This document shows positions 12,459 to 22,394 of a stretch of 64,000 nucleotides of DNA, piece after piece. A program made the translations under genes and the position numbers. Below the pieces are notes generated by a model. That model was not told the origin of the DNA. It was given only the letters and a program-made list of their open reading frames with translations, and made no database searches. The DNA lies in the NCBI GenBank assembly GCA_937136055.1, contig CAKZOD010000044.1:1-64000 (forward strand), given 5' to 3'. Source of the stretch: an uncultured Oceanospirillaceae bacterium (lineage in GTDB: Bacteria; Pseudomonadota; Gammaproteobacteria; Pseudomonadales; Balneatricaceae). How positions within the stretch are numbered: position 1 is the first letter of the stretch; each line of letters begins with the position of its first letter.

Positions 12459-12479
12459 AAAGGCGCACAAGGCGCCTTT
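12459..12479 (-). terminator. Intrinsic terminator after sdhB
   Basis: The stem AAAGGCGC / GCGCCTTT with a 5-base loop is followed on the minus strand by a run of seven T. It lies 15 bp past the sdhB stop codon and separates the sdh operon from sucA. Confidence 0.9.
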
Positions 12480-12493
12480 CATTTCTCATATTT

Positions 12494-13198
12494 CTAAGTT
12501 GCTTTTTGTAGCAACATGTTTCGAATCTTGCCAATTGCCTTGGTAGGATTCAAACCCTTAGGGCAAACATTCACACAGTTCATAATACCATGACAGCGGA
12601 ATACGCTGAATGGATCATCAAGATCTGCCAAACGCTCATCTTGTGCAGTATCACGCGTATCCGCTAAGAAACGGTAAGCCTGCAACAAGCCCGATGGCCC
12701 GATAAACTTATCAGGATTCCACCAGAAAGATGGACATGCAGTTGAACAACAAGCACACAGAATACACTCATACAATCCATCAAGCTCTGCACGCTCTTCA
12801 GGGCTTTGCAGACGTTCGATAGCAGGTGCTGGCGTATCATTGATTAAGTAAGGCTTAATCTTTTCATACTGCGCATAGAACTGTGACATATCGATAACTA
12901 GGTCACGAATCACAGGCAAACCTGGAAGCGGGCGCAGTACCAATTTGTCATTTTTAACAACCGCAGATAATGGTGTGATACACGCCAAACCATTCTTGCC
13001 GTTCATGTTCATACCATCAGAACCACAAACACCTTCACGGCATGAGCGACGGTAACCAAGTGATGGATCTTTGTTTTTCAACAATTGCAATAGATCCAAG
13101 ACCATGATGTCTTTGCCACCTGGGATATCTATATGGATATCCTGCATAAATGGGGCATCATCGACATCAGGATTATAACGATAAACACTAACTAACAT
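12494..13198 (-). CDS. sdhB: Succinate dehydrogenase iron-sulfur subunit
   Basis: A 234-residue electron-transfer subunit. The N-terminal ferredoxin domain has SCREGVCGSDGMNMNG...C for the [2Fe-2S] cluster. The C-terminal domain has CILCACCSTACPSFWW and CHGIMNCVNVCPKGLNP for the [4Fe-4S] and [3Fe-4S] clusters. The position after CILC that decides 4Fe versus 3Fe binding fits a normal SdhB. It starts 12 bp after sdhA with a GAGG ribosome site and is the last gene of the operon. Confidence 0.98.
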   Translation of the reverse strand: MLVSVYRYNPDVDDAPFMQDIHIDIPGGKDIMVLDLLQLLKNKDPSLGYRRSCREGVCGSDGMNMNGKNGLACITPLSAVVKNDKLVLRPLPGLPVIRDLVIDMSQFYAQYEKIKPYLINDTPAPAIERLQSPEERAELDGLYECILCACCSTACPSFWWNPDKFIGPSGLLQAYRFLADTRDTAQDERLADLDDPFSVFRCHGIMNCVNVCPKGLNPTKAIGKIRNMLLQKAT

Positions 13199-13210
13199 CG
13201 TAACGACCTC

Positions 13211-14989
13211 TTAATAAACACGAGTTTTAGGTGGGAAAGCTTCCATGGTTTTAGGCGCAAAGTTTACTGAGCGCTTACCAATCGTCTTATCATCTGGGAA
13301 GAAAACAGAGTGACATAACCAGTTTTCATCATCACGGTCTTCAAAATCGTTACGCGCATGTGCACCGCGCGACTCTTTACGAATCTCAGCAGCAATAGCC
13401 GTTGCCTCTGCAACTTCCATCAAGTTTTCTAGCTCAAGAGCTTCAATTCTTGCAGTATTGAAAGACTGACTCTTATCAGCTAGCGCAAGATTTTCAACAC
13501 GCTTACGCAAATCTTTTAGCAACTCAAGACCTTTTTGCATACTCTCGCCATCGCGGAATACACCAAAGTAAAGCTGCATCGTGCTTTGCAAATCAGCACG
13601 TACTTGAGCAACATCTTCACCACCTTCACTGTTGTTCAAGCGATTAAGACGCGTCATCGCACGCTCTAAATCTTCATCAGTCGCATTCGTTACTTCGTAA
13701 CCTTCACGCATTTGACGTTCGATTTCGATACCCGCTGCACGGCCAAATACAACCAAATCTAATAGCGAATTACCACCTAAACGGTTAGCTCCGTGTACTG
13801 ATACACAAGCGATTTCGCCACAGGCAAATAATCCACGAATAACTGTATCTTCACCACCTAACTCACGGCTAGGTGCAAGTGCTTGACCACCAATATTCGT
13901 AACAACACCACCCATCATATAGTGACAAGTAGGCACTACTGGGATTGGCTCTTTAATAGGATCAGTTGCCGCAAATGTACGAGACAATTCAAGGATACCC
14001 GGTAAACGCTCTTCAAGTACTTCAGCACCTAAGTGATCAAGTTTAAGCATTACATGATCGCCGTTTTCACCACAACCACGCCCTTCAAGGATCTCTAAAA
14101 TCATTGAACGCGCAACAACATCACGGCCGGCAAGATCTTTCGCGTTTGGCGCATAACGCTCCATGAAACGCTCACCATCTTTATTAATCAGGTAACCGCC
14201 CTCACCACGACAACCTTCAGTAACAAGTACACCAGCACCTGCTATCCCAGTTGGGTGGAACTGCCACATTTCCATATCTTGACAAGGAACACCGGCACGA
14301 ATGGCCATACCAATACCGTCACCAGTATTGATCAATGCATTAGTCGTTGATGCATAAATACGACCTGCACCACCTGTAGCAAGCACAGTCGCTTTCGCTT
14401 TAACATAAACGGTCTCGCCATTTTCAATGTTAATAGCAATACAACCGACTACATCGCCATCAGCATTTTTAACGAGGTCTACCGCATACCATTCATTTAA
14501 GAAGGTAGTACCGGCTTTTAAATTAGCTTGGTATAACGTGTGTAACAAAGCATGACCGGTACGGTCAGCAGCAGCACAAGTACGAGCAGCTTGGCCACCC
14601 TCACCAAAGTTTTTAGATTGACCACCAAAAGGACGCTGATAAATACGGCCTTCTTCAGTACGCGAAAAAGGCATACCCATGTGATCTAGTTCAAATACAG
14701 CCTGTGGGCCAATTTGACACATATATTCAATAGCGTCTTGGTCACCAATGTAGTCCGACCCTTTTACAGTGTCGTACATGTGCCAGCGCCAATCATCATT
14801 CGGATCAGAACTTGCAATCGCACAAGTAATACCGCCTTGAGCAGATACTGTGTGAGATCTAGTTGGAAATACTTTAGTGATACAAGCAGTTTTCAAACCG
14901 CCTTGTGCCAGCTGTAATGCAGCGCGCATACCAGCGCCACCACCACCAATGACGATACCGTCAAACGTAAGTGTACGAAGGTTACTCAT
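13211..14989 (-). CDS. sdhA: Succinate dehydrogenase flavoprotein subunit
   Basis: A 592-residue FAD subunit that oxidises succinate to fumarate. [13 protein letters not shown] binds FAD, and [11 protein letters not shown] contains the histidine that is covalently flavinylated. QFHPTGI and the late [19 protein letters not shown] region contribute active-site residues, and the tail ends with the usual [17 protein letters not shown]. The gap to sdhD is three bases. Flavinylation needs SdhE, which is not in this window. Confidence 0.98.
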   Translation of the reverse strand: MSNLRTLTFDGIVIGGGGAGMRAALQLAQGGLKTACITKVFPTRSHTVSAQGGITCAIASSDPNDDWRWHMYDTVKGSDYIGDQDAIEYMCQIGPQAVFELDHMGMPFSRTEEGRIYQRPFGGQSKNFGEGGQAARTCAAADRTGHALLHTLYQANLKAGTTFLNEWYAVDLVKNADGDVVGCIAINIENGETVYVKAKATVLATGGAGRIYASTTNALINTGDGIGMAIRAGVPCQDMEMWQFHPTGIAGAGVLVTEGCRGEGGYLINKDGERFMERYAPNAKDLAGRDVVARSMILEILEGRGCGENGDHVMLKLDHLGAEVLEERLPGILELSRTFAATDPIKEPIPVVPTCHYMMGGVVTNIGGQALAPSRELGGEDTVIRGLFACGEIACVSVHGANRLGGNSLLDLVVFGRAAGIEIERQMREGYEVTNATDEDLERAMTRLNRLNNSEGGEDVAQVRADLQSTMQLYFGVFRDGESMQKGLELLKDLRKRVENLALADKSQSFNTARIEALELENLMEVAEATAIAAEIRKESRGAHARNDFEDRDDENWLCHSVFFPDDKTIGKRSVNFAPKTMEAFPPKTRVY

Positions 14990-14992
14990 TGT

Positions 14993-15340
14993 TTAAACAC
15001 CCCAGATAATTTGGATAGCCCAAGCAACATAGATAAAGGTGATTAGACCTGTACCTGCTTGCACTAAAATTCGCAGACCAGCCATTGGAATATAGTCAGT
15101 GGTTACACACCACAAACCAATCCATGCATGTGCTGCAAAGGAAAACACTAATAATAATGAAAAGATGCGCATTGCTAAATTATCGAATAACGCTTTCCAC
15201 TGTGTGTAATCCATATCAGGATTGAGTAAAAGATACCCTACGATAAATAGAGTATAAGCTAGCATTACTACTGCGGTGACACGCTGAAACATCCAGTCGT
15301 ATAAGCCACTGCGGCCAAAACTAGTTACGTTAGTTACCAT
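14993..15340 (-). CDS. sdhD: Succinate dehydrogenase membrane anchor
   Basis: A 115-residue anchor with three predicted membrane helices (about 15-40, 52-78 and 87-112). FSFAAHAWIGLWCVTTDYI in the second helix provides the histidine that ligates haem b and the Asp-Tyr near the quinone site, matching E. coli SdhD. Its first seven bases overlap the end of sdhC, so it is probably translationally coupled. Confidence 0.95.
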   Translation of the reverse strand: MVTNVTSFGRSGLYDWMFQRVTAVVMLAYTLFIVGYLLLNPDMDYTQWKALFDNLAMRIFSLLLVFSFAAHAWIGLWCVTTDYIPMAGLRILVQAGTGLITFIYVAWAIQIIWGV

Positions 15341-15711
15341 ACCCAGATCCCCGCTAGTAGAATTAATACTCCGGCAACCGCCAGAGCAGCTTTTGCGGCC
15401 ATCATGCCACTTTCAAGCTCTTCGAAGTGGCCTGCATCCATAAAGAAATGCTTAATGCCAACAACGCTGTGATAGATCAGTGCTGAGAGTAATCCCCATG
15501 CGATTAGCTTCGCAAAAAAACTTTCTTCAAACATGTTCACTGATTCTTGGAAACCCGCTTCTGATTCAAGCGATAAACCCAATGCATACATCATAAACAC
15601 GGCGCCAAAAAATAACGCAATGCCTGTGACTCTGTGTATTATTGAGGTTATTGCCGGAAGCGGCATATGAATGGTACTTAAGTCTAAATTTACTGGTCTT
15701 TTTTTATTCAC
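15334..15711 (-). CDS. sdhC: Succinate dehydrogenase cytochrome b556 subunit
   Basis: A 125-residue anchor with three membrane helices. It begins NKKRPVNLDLSTIHMP, the typical SdhC opening. SIIHRVTG holds the Ser and Arg of the ubiquinone site, and the histidine in IYHSVVGIKHF in helix two is the expected haem ligand. The start is GTG at 15711; no ATG gives the full conserved opening, and the ribosome site (TGAG) is weak. It is the first gene of sdhCDAB, divergent from gltA across a 399-bp region that must hold both promoters. Confidence 0.93.
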   Translation of the reverse strand: MNKKRPVNLDLSTIHMPLPAITSIIHRVTGIALFFGAVFMMYALGLSLESEAGFQESVNMFEESFFAKLIAWGLLSALIYHSVVGIKHFFMDAGHFEELESGMMAAKAALAVAGVLILLAGIWVW

Positions 15712-16110
15712 GGCTCATTTCACACTTGTTTTGGTTTCTACGAACAAGGGTTAGGGATAGGTTTTGTAATTATTATTTACTTCGGCCCATCCTTCTTCGA
15801 GGCAGCTAAAATCTGCAAATGCAGTATAGCCATTTCACGTTCGTTTCACAACGCGTTGCACTCAACTACCTACTATTTCTAAAGATTTTATGCTTTTTGT
15901 CACTCAATTCAATTAGACAAAGGAATGATTGCGCCACTGTATTCAAGCGTGCACAATACGCACCTTTGCAAAAGTTATATTTTGTTTTTGTTGACAAATT
16001 TGCCTCAATCCCTATATTTGTGCGCAGTTGATATGCCGCACATTAATTATGGCTTTATATTCTATAATTACACATACATGCATATTCTATAACACGTTAA
16101 GGAGCATTCT
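15712..16110. other. Divergent promoter region sdhC / gltA
   Basis: About 400 bp with no credible gene. It contains the likely gltA promoter (separate entry) and AT-rich DNA towards sdhC. A 70-codon frame at 15819-16031 has no ribosome site or recognisable content. Confidence 0.65.
15991..16018 (+). promoter_or_regulatory. Candidate sigma-70 promoter of gltA
   Basis: TTGACA at 15991-15996 matches the -35 consensus exactly; after a 16-bp spacer comes TATATT at 16013-16018 as -10. It would give a 5' leader of roughly 85-90 bases. This is pattern-based inference only. Confidence 0.5.
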
Positions 16111-17400
16111 ATGGCTGATAAGATCGCAAAATTAAGTATCGATGGTAGTGATAGCGAAATCGAACTATCTATGTACTCAGGATCAGAAGGCCCAGATGTC
16201 ATCGATGTAAGACCACTTACAGGCCAAGGATATTTCACTTACGATCCAGGTTTTGTCTCCACTGCTGCATGTGAATCAAAAATCACATACATCGATGGAG
16301 AAAAAGGTATTCTGCTACATGCAGGTTATCCAATCGAGCAACTGGCAGAAAATTCGAGTTATTTAGAGACTTGTTACTTATTACTTAATGGCGAACTTCC
16401 AACTAAAGATCAGCTTGCTGCTTTCGTTGGCACAGTTAAAGGCCATACAATGGTGCATGAGCAAATGCATCACTTCTTCCAAGGCTTTAGACGTGATGCG
16501 CACCCAATGGCAATCATGGTTTCTGTAGTCGGTGCACTCTCTGCTTTCTATCACGATTCTTTAGACATCAACGATGCTAAGCACCGTGAAGTTTGCGCAT
16601 TTCGCTTAATCGCTAAAATGCCAACAATTGCGGCAATGTGTTACAAATACAGCATTGGTATGCCGTTCCAATATCCGCGAAATGATTTATCTTATGCTGA
16701 AAACTTCTTGCATATGATGTTTGGTAACCCTTGTGAAGAGTACGTACCAAACCCAATCCTAGCCCGTGCTATGGATCGTATTTTCCTATTACATGCAGAT
16801 CATGAGCAAAACGCTTCTACTTCAACGGTGCGTTTAGCTGGCTCTTCAGGTGCCAACCCATTTGCCTGTATTGCAGCAGGTGTTGCAACACTTTGGGGCC
16901 CTGCACACGGCGGTGCTAACGAAGCTGTACTTAATATGCTGGAAGAAATTGGCGATGCTAAAAACATCCCTGAATTCATTGCTCGTGCTAAAGACCCTGA
17001 AGATAATTTCCGTTTAATGGGCTTTGGTCATCGCGTTTATCGTAACTTCGATCCTCGTGCTAACGTCATGAAAACAACCTGTGATGAAGTATTAGCAGAG
17101 CTAGGCATCAAAGACGATCCAATGTTAGAAATTGCTAAGCAATTAGAGCAAATTGCTTTACAAGATGAGTACTTTGTTAAGCGTAAGCTTTACCCGAACG
17201 TTGACTTCTACTCTGGCATTATTTTGAAAGCGATTGGCATCCCAAGCAGTATGTTTACTGTTATTTTTGCGCTGTCTCGCACTATAGGTTGGATCTCTCA
17301 CTGGGCTGAATTCCACTCAGAGCCTAACAAGATTGGCCGTCCACGCCAGTTATACACAGGCCCAAGCAAGCGTGATTACGTAGAGTGTAGTGATCGCTAA
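16111..17400 (+). CDS. gltA: Citrate synthase, type II
   Basis: A 429-residue hexameric-type citrate synthase that condenses oxaloacetate with acetyl-CoA. The N-terminal beta domain (about 1-65, [17 protein letters not shown]) and [21 protein letters not shown] place it in the Gram-negative NADH-sensitive class. Catalytic residues are seen in [18 protein letters not shown] and, later, [15 protein letters not shown] carries the conserved Asp. A strong AAGGAG site lies ahead of the ATG. It is divergent from sdhCDAB, as in Pseudomonas. Confidence 0.98.
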   Translation: MADKIAKLSIDGSDSEIELSMYSGSEGPDVIDVRPLTGQGYFTYDPGFVSTAACESKITYIDGEKGILLHAGYPIEQLAENSSYLETCYLLLNGELPTKDQLAAFVGTVKGHTMVHEQMHHFFQGFRRDAHPMAIMVSVVGALSAFYHDSLDINDAKHREVCAFRLIAKMPTIAAMCYKYSIGMPFQYPRNDLSYAENFLHMMFGNPCEEYVPNPILARAMDRIFLLHADHEQNASTSTVRLAGSSGANPFACIAAGVATLWGPAHGGANEAVLNMLEEIGDAKNIPEFIARAKDPEDNFRLMGFGHRVYRNFDPRANVMKTTCDEVLAELGIKDDPMLEIAKQLEQIALQDEYFVKRKLYPNVDFYSGIILKAIGIPSSMFTVIFALSRTIGWISHWAEFHSEPNKIGRPRQLYTGPSKRDYVECSDR

Positions 17401-17422
17401 GCGATAGCCAGCTCACAGAACG

Positions 17423-17452
17423 AAAAAAGGCATCATTTACGATGCCTTTTTT
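17423..17452. terminator. Bidirectional intrinsic terminator after gltA
   Basis: A 12-bp perfect stem AAAAAAGGCATC / GATGCCTTTTTT with a 6-base loop. T-runs on both strands serve gltA (+) and the convergent oxidoreductase (-). Confidence 0.92.
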
Positions 17453-17499
17453 ATTTAGCTTACAAATTTTTCTGCCTTTAAATGCGCCAAGATTAAAGA

Positions 17500-19533
17500 T
17501 CAGCTTACTTTTCGAACATCTACAAACGTATCATAATAGGCTGCACCATCACCAATATCCGTTTTGCTACTATTGCTAATTAATGCATTCACAGTTTGCC
17601 CCGTTTCACTACTTTCGCACCAAGCTCCTTTTTCACAACAAACGACTCCCACAGCGACTGCAGTTGTCACTTTCGCTACTAGGAGCACACTTCCCAGCGC
17701 ATTCGTAACAGACACTTTATCCCCCTCTACGACCCCCTTAAGTTTCGCATCATGCGGGTTAATCTCCAGTTTTTCGTTATCGGCTGCACTTGATCCACCA
17801 AAAGTTGCATTTATGCGTTTAGCAGAAGCAGGGCTTATCAAAATAAACTCCGCTGTTTGCTGGATTTCTCTATATGCAGGTAATGGCTGATCAAAATCTA
17901 TCTCTAGCTGTTTCGAGTATAGCTCTATCTTTCCTGAGGGGGTATCTAGCACTTTTTCTGATAACCAACAGCGATCAAGCGGCTGCATATTTATCACCTG
18001 CTCCGGCATCATTTGGCTCACTCTATCAACCCCATAATCAGTAAAATTAACAGCAAAAGCTTGATCAATAAGCTGCTCATCTGAATCTGTAAACGCATCG
18101 TCCGTAAATCCAAACCTTTGCCCTAAACGGCGAAAAATTTCGGTATTCGGCAATGATTCACCCACAGGCTGAATAACAGCATCAGCTTTTTGCAAATAGC
18201 CATGCCCGTAGGATGAATAAACATCTGAATGCTCAAAATGAGTGCAAGCAGGTAGTACAACATCACAATATTTCATGCTATCGTTCATTTGCACGTCACA
18301 ACCTACGCTAAAGAGCTGCTCTTGAGCGAGCGCTTTGCGCATCATATTTTGATCAGGGTGAGTCGCGATAGGGTTATGATTATAAATAAAAACGGCTTTA
18401 AGCGGGGTTTCCAACGACTCGTCCAATAAGTGCTTAGCGACATCCACAATATTGAAAACACGCCGTTTTTTTGAGTACTCAGTATCTGCTTTATCCTGTA
18501 ACTCAGCACTTGCATTAAACGCCTTTGAATAACTCCCCAAAATACCTTGCCCTAGCTCACCAAGCTCGCCAATAAACAGAGGCAAACTTTGAGCTGCACG
18601 TATGGCAGCTCCGCCATTACGTGTGCGCTCTAAGCCAACACCTGTACTTAAACAAAGCCGTTTCGCTGATTTCATTATATTTACTAGCTTTTCGAAATCA
18701 CTACCTTCAACTCCACACAGCTTTAATGTATCACTCGCTTCAAATTGTTTCGCATTTTCTAGATAGGCTTCTGAGCCTATAACTCCATGCCCAAAAGATT
18801 GATTTAGTACACCTAATTTATCAAGTCTAGCAAGTAACTTTAATGCAATAACCACATCACTGGCGGGAGTGACTTGTAAAAATAGATCCGCTTGCTTCGC
18901 AACCTGAGTTTCTCGTGGGTCTATCACAACTAATTTAGCCCCCGCTTTTCTAGCTCGATTGATAGAGCGCATTAGGTGCAAGTTTGAAACTGTCACATTA
19001 CTGCCCCATATTAAAATCACATCCGAGTGAATAATTTGCTCGGGAGGCATTCCTTGGGCACTGCCGTAGGTTGACTTATATGAGAGTGAACGTACCCCTC
19101 CACACAAAGGAGAGCGATCTAAATCACTACTTGCAAGACGAGAAAAGAATCGCACATCCATCGAGCCGCCCGCGAGCTTCCCGTGGGGGCCTGCGTAATT
19201 AAGTGGGAGAACAGCCTGTGCGCCATATTTATCGATGACACCTTGAATACCTGCATATACTTTATCGAGTGCCTCATCCCAACTAACGGGTTTAAAAATA
19301 CCCTCACCTTTTAGGCCCACTCTGATCAAAGGCTGAGTCAATCGATGCTCGCCATGAACAAAATCTGGGTAAAATTTTGAAACCTTATTGCAGATACTAC
19401 CACTGGTAAAGGGGTTGCTTTTTGAACCGCGTACTTTGTCAATTTTCCCTGTCTTTAAGGTCACCGTTAAGCTACAAGTGTCTGGGCAATCTAACGGACA
19501 AACGCTAGGTAACTCGCTGATTTTATTATTCAT
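17500..19533 (-). CDS. Molybdopterin-dependent oxidoreductase, DMSO reductase superfamily
   Basis: A 677-residue bis-MGD enzyme. The N-terminal CPLDCPDTC...C motif (residues 12-20 and the later Cys in GSICNKVS) binds one [4Fe-4S] cluster. The central molybdopterin domains include ILIWGSNVTVSNLHLM, LVVIDPRETQVAKQADLFLQV and YNHNPIATHPD, and the C-terminal dinucleotide-binding domain begins near LISPASAKRINATFG. There is no Tat or Sec signal, so it should be cytoplasmic. No electron-transfer subunit, maturation gene or transporter is adjacent. LCGGV is where a metal-ligating Cys may lie, but I cannot prove it. The substrate cannot be deduced; formate- or thiosulfate/polysulfide-type annotations would be guesses. 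Confidence 0.85.
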   Translation of the reverse strand: MNNKISELPSVCPLDCPDTCSLTVTLKTGKIDKVRGSKSNPFTSGSICNKVSKFYPDFVHGEHRLTQPLIRVGLKGEGIFKPVSWDEALDKVYAGIQGVIDKYGAQAVLPLNYAGPHGKLAGGSMDVRFFSRLASSDLDRSPLCGGVRSLSYKSTYGSAQGMPPEQIIHSDVILIWGSNVTVSNLHLMRSINRARKAGAKLVVIDPRETQVAKQADLFLQVTPASDVVIALKLLARLDKLGVLNQSFGHGVIGSEAYLENAKQFEASDTLKLCGVEGSDFEKLVNIMKSAKRLCLSTGVGLERTRNGGAAIRAAQSLPLFIGELGELGQGILGSYSKAFNASAELQDKADTEYSKKRRVFNIVDVAKHLLDESLETPLKAVFIYNHNPIATHPDQNMMRKALAQEQLFSVGCDVQMNDSMKYCDVVLPACTHFEHSDVYSSYGHGYLQKADAVIQPVGESLPNTEIFRRLGQRFGFTDDAFTDSDEQLIDQAFAVNFTDYGVDRVSQMMPEQVINMQPLDRCWLSEKVLDTPSGKIELYSKQLEIDFDQPLPAYREIQQTAEFILISPASAKRINATFGGSSAADNEKLEINPHDAKLKGVVEGDKVSVTNALGSVLLVAKVTTAVAVGVVCCEKGAWCESSETGQTVNALISNSSKTDIGDGAAYYDTFVDVRKVS

Positions 19534-19691
19534 ACTCTTGCCTTTGAAGCTTTATTATCATTTGATTCAGATCTAAATGCTGCTCTCTTGCAATCAATTT
19601 ATAGAACACCTTTAAGCCACGCGTTTCGCAACTAGCAGCATTTTTTAGAGATCACATTTATCACAGAGAATATCGAATAGGATTTTCAAAC

Positions 19692-19731
19692 ATAAGCCCC
19701 ACTTTGGCCAAAATAGAGGACCCACTTTAAT
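19692..19731. other. Short motif resembling an insertion-sequence end
   Basis: The intergenic sequence contains CCCCACTTTGGCC and, 12 bases later, ACCCACTTT. Repeated CCCACTTT(TGGCC) units are reminiscent of terminal repeats of IS21-like elements. No transposase, second end or target duplication is seen, so a decayed single end is possible but weakly supported. Confidence 0.25.
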
Positions 19732-19796
19732 AGACAATGCTTTTGGTATGTTTACATGAGATACAGACACTAGCCAATTCTAGTGGTAATTAAGCG

Positions 19797-20852
19797 CTAT
19801 TTGAGGAAGTAGTTTTGTATTTTTTCTGACATTTCGTTAATTGGAAGGATATGTTCAACCCCTCCCAAAGCCACCGCACTGCCTGGCATTCCCCAAACAA
19901 TACTGGTCTTTTCATCCTGCACAATACTGCACGCACCTTTTTCCGCTACAACATTCATACCTTGAGCCCCATCTTTACCCATACCTGTAAGCAGTACCAT
20001 CATCACATGACTCGGTGCTAAAGCGGCCAGAGAATTAAACATTACATCCACAGATGGGCGATGCATATTCACTTTTTCTAATTGGTTCAAAGCGCAAACA
20101 AGCTCACCATTACGCTTTTGAACTTCTAGATGATAATCGCCCGGTGCAATATACACACAGCCTGATTTCAGCACATCCCCTTGTTCTGCTTGCTTGATAT
20201 TGAAATCCAAACAATTATTTAAGCGCTTTGCAAACTTCTCAGAAAAAAAGCTAGGAACATGCTGAGTAATGACAATGGGGGGCATCCAAGTCGGTAAGCT
20301 TTGTAATAATAGCTTTATAGCCTCGATCCCTCCTGTTGATGCGCCCACCGCGATAACCCTTCCATCGAGCTTAGGTTGATCTGCCACACCAACCTGAACT
20401 CTATCTTTGAGAGCTATAGCATTTCGTTTATTTCGCACTATGTCATAACTGTTCGCTGCCATCATTATTTTTTCATGTAGTTCTTTGGCAAATTTAGTAA
20501 AACTTACCGAGTTTTCATCCAAGGTAGGCTTAGCAATAAAATCCACTGCTCCTACTTCAAGGGCTAGTAATGTTGCTTCGGAGCCTCTATGCGTCAGCGT
20601 TGATAGCATCACAACAGGTAGCGGGTAAAGCTTCATTAAATTAGATAAGAATGTGATGCCATCCATTTTTGGCATCTCAATATCTAAGGTGACAACATGT
20701 GGTTCAAACTGCTTAATGACAATCCTCGCCTCATAAGGATCCTTCGCGCAGCGCACATCAAAATCACCTGATTGTGCCAGTATTTCACACAACAAATTAC
20801 GCATGCTCGGCGAATCCTCTACCACCAATATTTTAATCGATGCTTTATTCAT
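19797..20852 (-). CDS. cheB: Chemotaxis methylesterase/deamidase CheB
   Basis: A 351-residue two-domain response regulator that demethylates and deamidates chemoreceptors. The receiver domain (1-120) has the acidic pocket VVEDS, phospho-Asp57 in TLDIEMPKMDG and the KP of FIAKPT. After a linker, the esterase domain shows VGASTGGIEA with the catalytic Ser, ITQHVP with the His and LTGMGKDGAQG with the Asp. It is the last gene of the operon, two bases after cheD. It opposes CheR and gives feedback adaptation when phosphorylated by CheA. Confidence 0.97.
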   Translation of the reverse strand: MNKASIKILVVEDSPSMRNLLCEILAQSGDFDVRCAKDPYEARIVIKQFEPHVVTLDIEMPKMDGITFLSNLMKLYPLPVVMLSTLTHRGSEATLLALEVGAVDFIAKPTLDENSVSFTKFAKELHEKIMMAANSYDIVRNKRNAIALKDRVQVGVADQPKLDGRVIAVGASTGGIEAIKLLLQSLPTWMPPIVITQHVPSFFSEKFAKRLNNCLDFNIKQAEQGDVLKSGCVYIAPGDYHLEVQKRNGELVCALNQLEKVNMHRPSVDVMFNSLAALAPSHVMMVLLTGMGKDGAQGMNVVAEKGACSIVQDEKTSIVWGMPGSAVALGGVEHILPINEMSEKIQNYFLK

Positions 20853-20854
20853 TG

Positions 20855-21466
20855 CTAAAATAATTCAACTCCATGTTGGGCGCCTATTGGCTCATCCTTA
20901 AGAAACACTTTTGACTCGCTTTCCAATAGCTTATTATTTTCTATCTGAGCAATTTTGCTGACTAACAAGCGCCCTGTATTGGGGAAAAATGCCAATTTTC
21001 TTCCCTGCTCCCCACCAATATCTTGAGCGATAAGACGCAGTTTCTCATCCGATAAATACTGCATAATGAAGTCAATATTGAGCTGCCCGATATTAGAGAG
21101 CTTACCCATCATCTTTGCGCCGCCAATCACCTTTGCTTCCAAATGCTCTTTGCTTACACCTTGCTTTAAAAACTGGTTAATCATTTGCTCCATCGAAAAC
21201 AGCCCGTACCTAAAGGGGCGGTACATATCTTTATCATCGCTTTTTTTAGGCAGCATAAAATGATTCATGCCCCCATACCCTGTTGACTTGTCATAGACAC
21301 AAACAGAAATACAGGAGCCTAAAACAGTGGTGATCACGATTGGTTGATCGGTTACACAATAATCACCTTGTTTAATACTCACCCCATAGCAGTTCCATTT
21401 CTCACGCCAATAAGCCTCTAAGTGCTGTGATCCTAATAGAGAAATTGGTACTAAGGGATGCTTCAT
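20855..21466 (-). CDS. cheD: Chemoreceptor glutamine deamidase CheD
   Basis: A 203-residue CheD that converts receptor glutamines to glutamates. TTVLGSCISVCVYD holds the catalytic Cys52, and GGMNHFMLP holds His69. LFSMEQMINQFLKQG...VIGGAKMM is the typical second half. It is slightly longer than usual at both ends. It overlaps cheR by four bases and precedes cheB by two, so the three adaptation enzymes are translationally linked. No CheC, the usual CheD partner in other lineages, is present here. Confidence 0.95.
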   Translation of the reverse strand: MKHPLVPISLLGSQHLEAYWREKWNCYGVSIKQGDYCVTDQPIVITTVLGSCISVCVYDKSTGYGGMNHFMLPKKSDDKDMYRPFRYGLFSMEQMINQFLKQGVSKEHLEAKVIGGAKMMGKLSNIGQLNIDFIMQYLSDEKLRLIAQDIGGEQGRKLAFFPNTGRLLVSKIAQIENNKLLESESKVFLKDEPIGAQHGVELF

Positions 21467-22308
21467 AGAGAAACTTTCTTTTGATAGATGGTTTTTCCTA
21501 TCAAGCTAAAGTCACTTGTGTGATGGGCTAGTGCTTCTGAGTGCCCAACAAACAAATAGCTATCATCCTTTAAGTAACGGTAAAAATTTTGCACTAACTC
21601 CTGCTGAGTTTCCCGATTAAAGTAAATCATCACATTGCGACAAAAGATGAAATCAAACTGCCCTTTCATAGGCCAATGATTAATTAAATTTAAATGTTTG
21701 AAAGACACAGCCCCTTTAAGCTCTTCAATAACTTGCACTTTACCAGCACGCGAGCCGACGCCTTTGAGAAAAAAGCGGCGCAATATATCCTCTCCCAAAT
21801 CAGATACTCTATCTAGATCATAAATGCCTAACTGCGCCGCTTGCAGTACGCTTGAATCGATATCTGTGGCGAGTATTTTTATGTCGTATTGAGAAATATT
21901 TGGAATTTCTTGAGCGAGCGTCATAGCGATTGAATAAGCCTCTTCACCACTCGAGCAACCTGCGGACCAAACCCTGACAGACTGCGCTTTAGACTCTCGA
22001 ATTTTGGGCACAATCATGCTTTTGATAAAATCAAAATGATGACGTTCTCTAAAAAAGCCAGAAAGATTGGTTGTTAATGCATTGATGAATTCAGAGAATT
22101 CTTGCGGGTTTGAATCGATATATAAAAAGTAATCGTCAAAACTCATAATGCTTAGTGCCCTTAACCTCCTCACTAAACGGTTATAAGCCATATCTTTTTT
22201 GTGGTCAGCTAATACAATCCCAGCATATTCGTAAAGGTCACTTTTAACCTTTGAAAAGTGAGCGGTAGTAAATTCAAATTCACGCCCGTAGTTCAATACA
22301 GATTCCAT
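21463..22308 (-). CDS. cheR: Chemoreceptor methyltransferase CheR
   Basis: A 281-residue SAM-dependent glutamate methyltransferase. The N-terminal helical domain (about 12-85) recognises receptor methylation helices and contains RLVRRLRAL. The catalytic domain has WSAGCSSGEEAYSIAM for SAM and FDFIFCRNVMIYFN, FVGHSEAL later on. The beta-subdomain that docks on C-terminal pentapeptides would lie in the middle. The receptor encoded just upstream ends in a matching W-x-x-F type tail, so docking is plausible. Confidence 0.96.
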   Translation of the reverse strand: MESVLNYGREFEFTTAHFSKVKSDLYEYAGIVLADHKKDMAYNRLVRRLRALSIMSFDDYFLYIDSNPQEFSEFINALTTNLSGFFRERHHFDFIKSMIVPKIRESKAQSVRVWSAGCSSGEEAYSIAMTLAQEIPNISQYDIKILATDIDSSVLQAAQLGIYDLDRVSDLGEDILRRFFLKGVGSRAGKVQVIEELKGAVSFKHLNLINHWPMKGQFDFIFCRNVMIYFNRETQQELVQNFYRYLKDDSYLFVGHSEALAHHTSDFSLIGKTIYQKKVSL

Positions 22309-22394
22309 TTAATTATCCATTCAAATGCTTTCCATTTTCTGATTATTATTTCTTCAGTACTTTAAGCGCTATGTTCATGTACTTTTATCGCACT

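Noticed and set aside
15819..16031. 70-codon plus-strand frame upstream of gltA
   Set aside because: No ribosome site, no family feature and it overlaps the gltA promoter.
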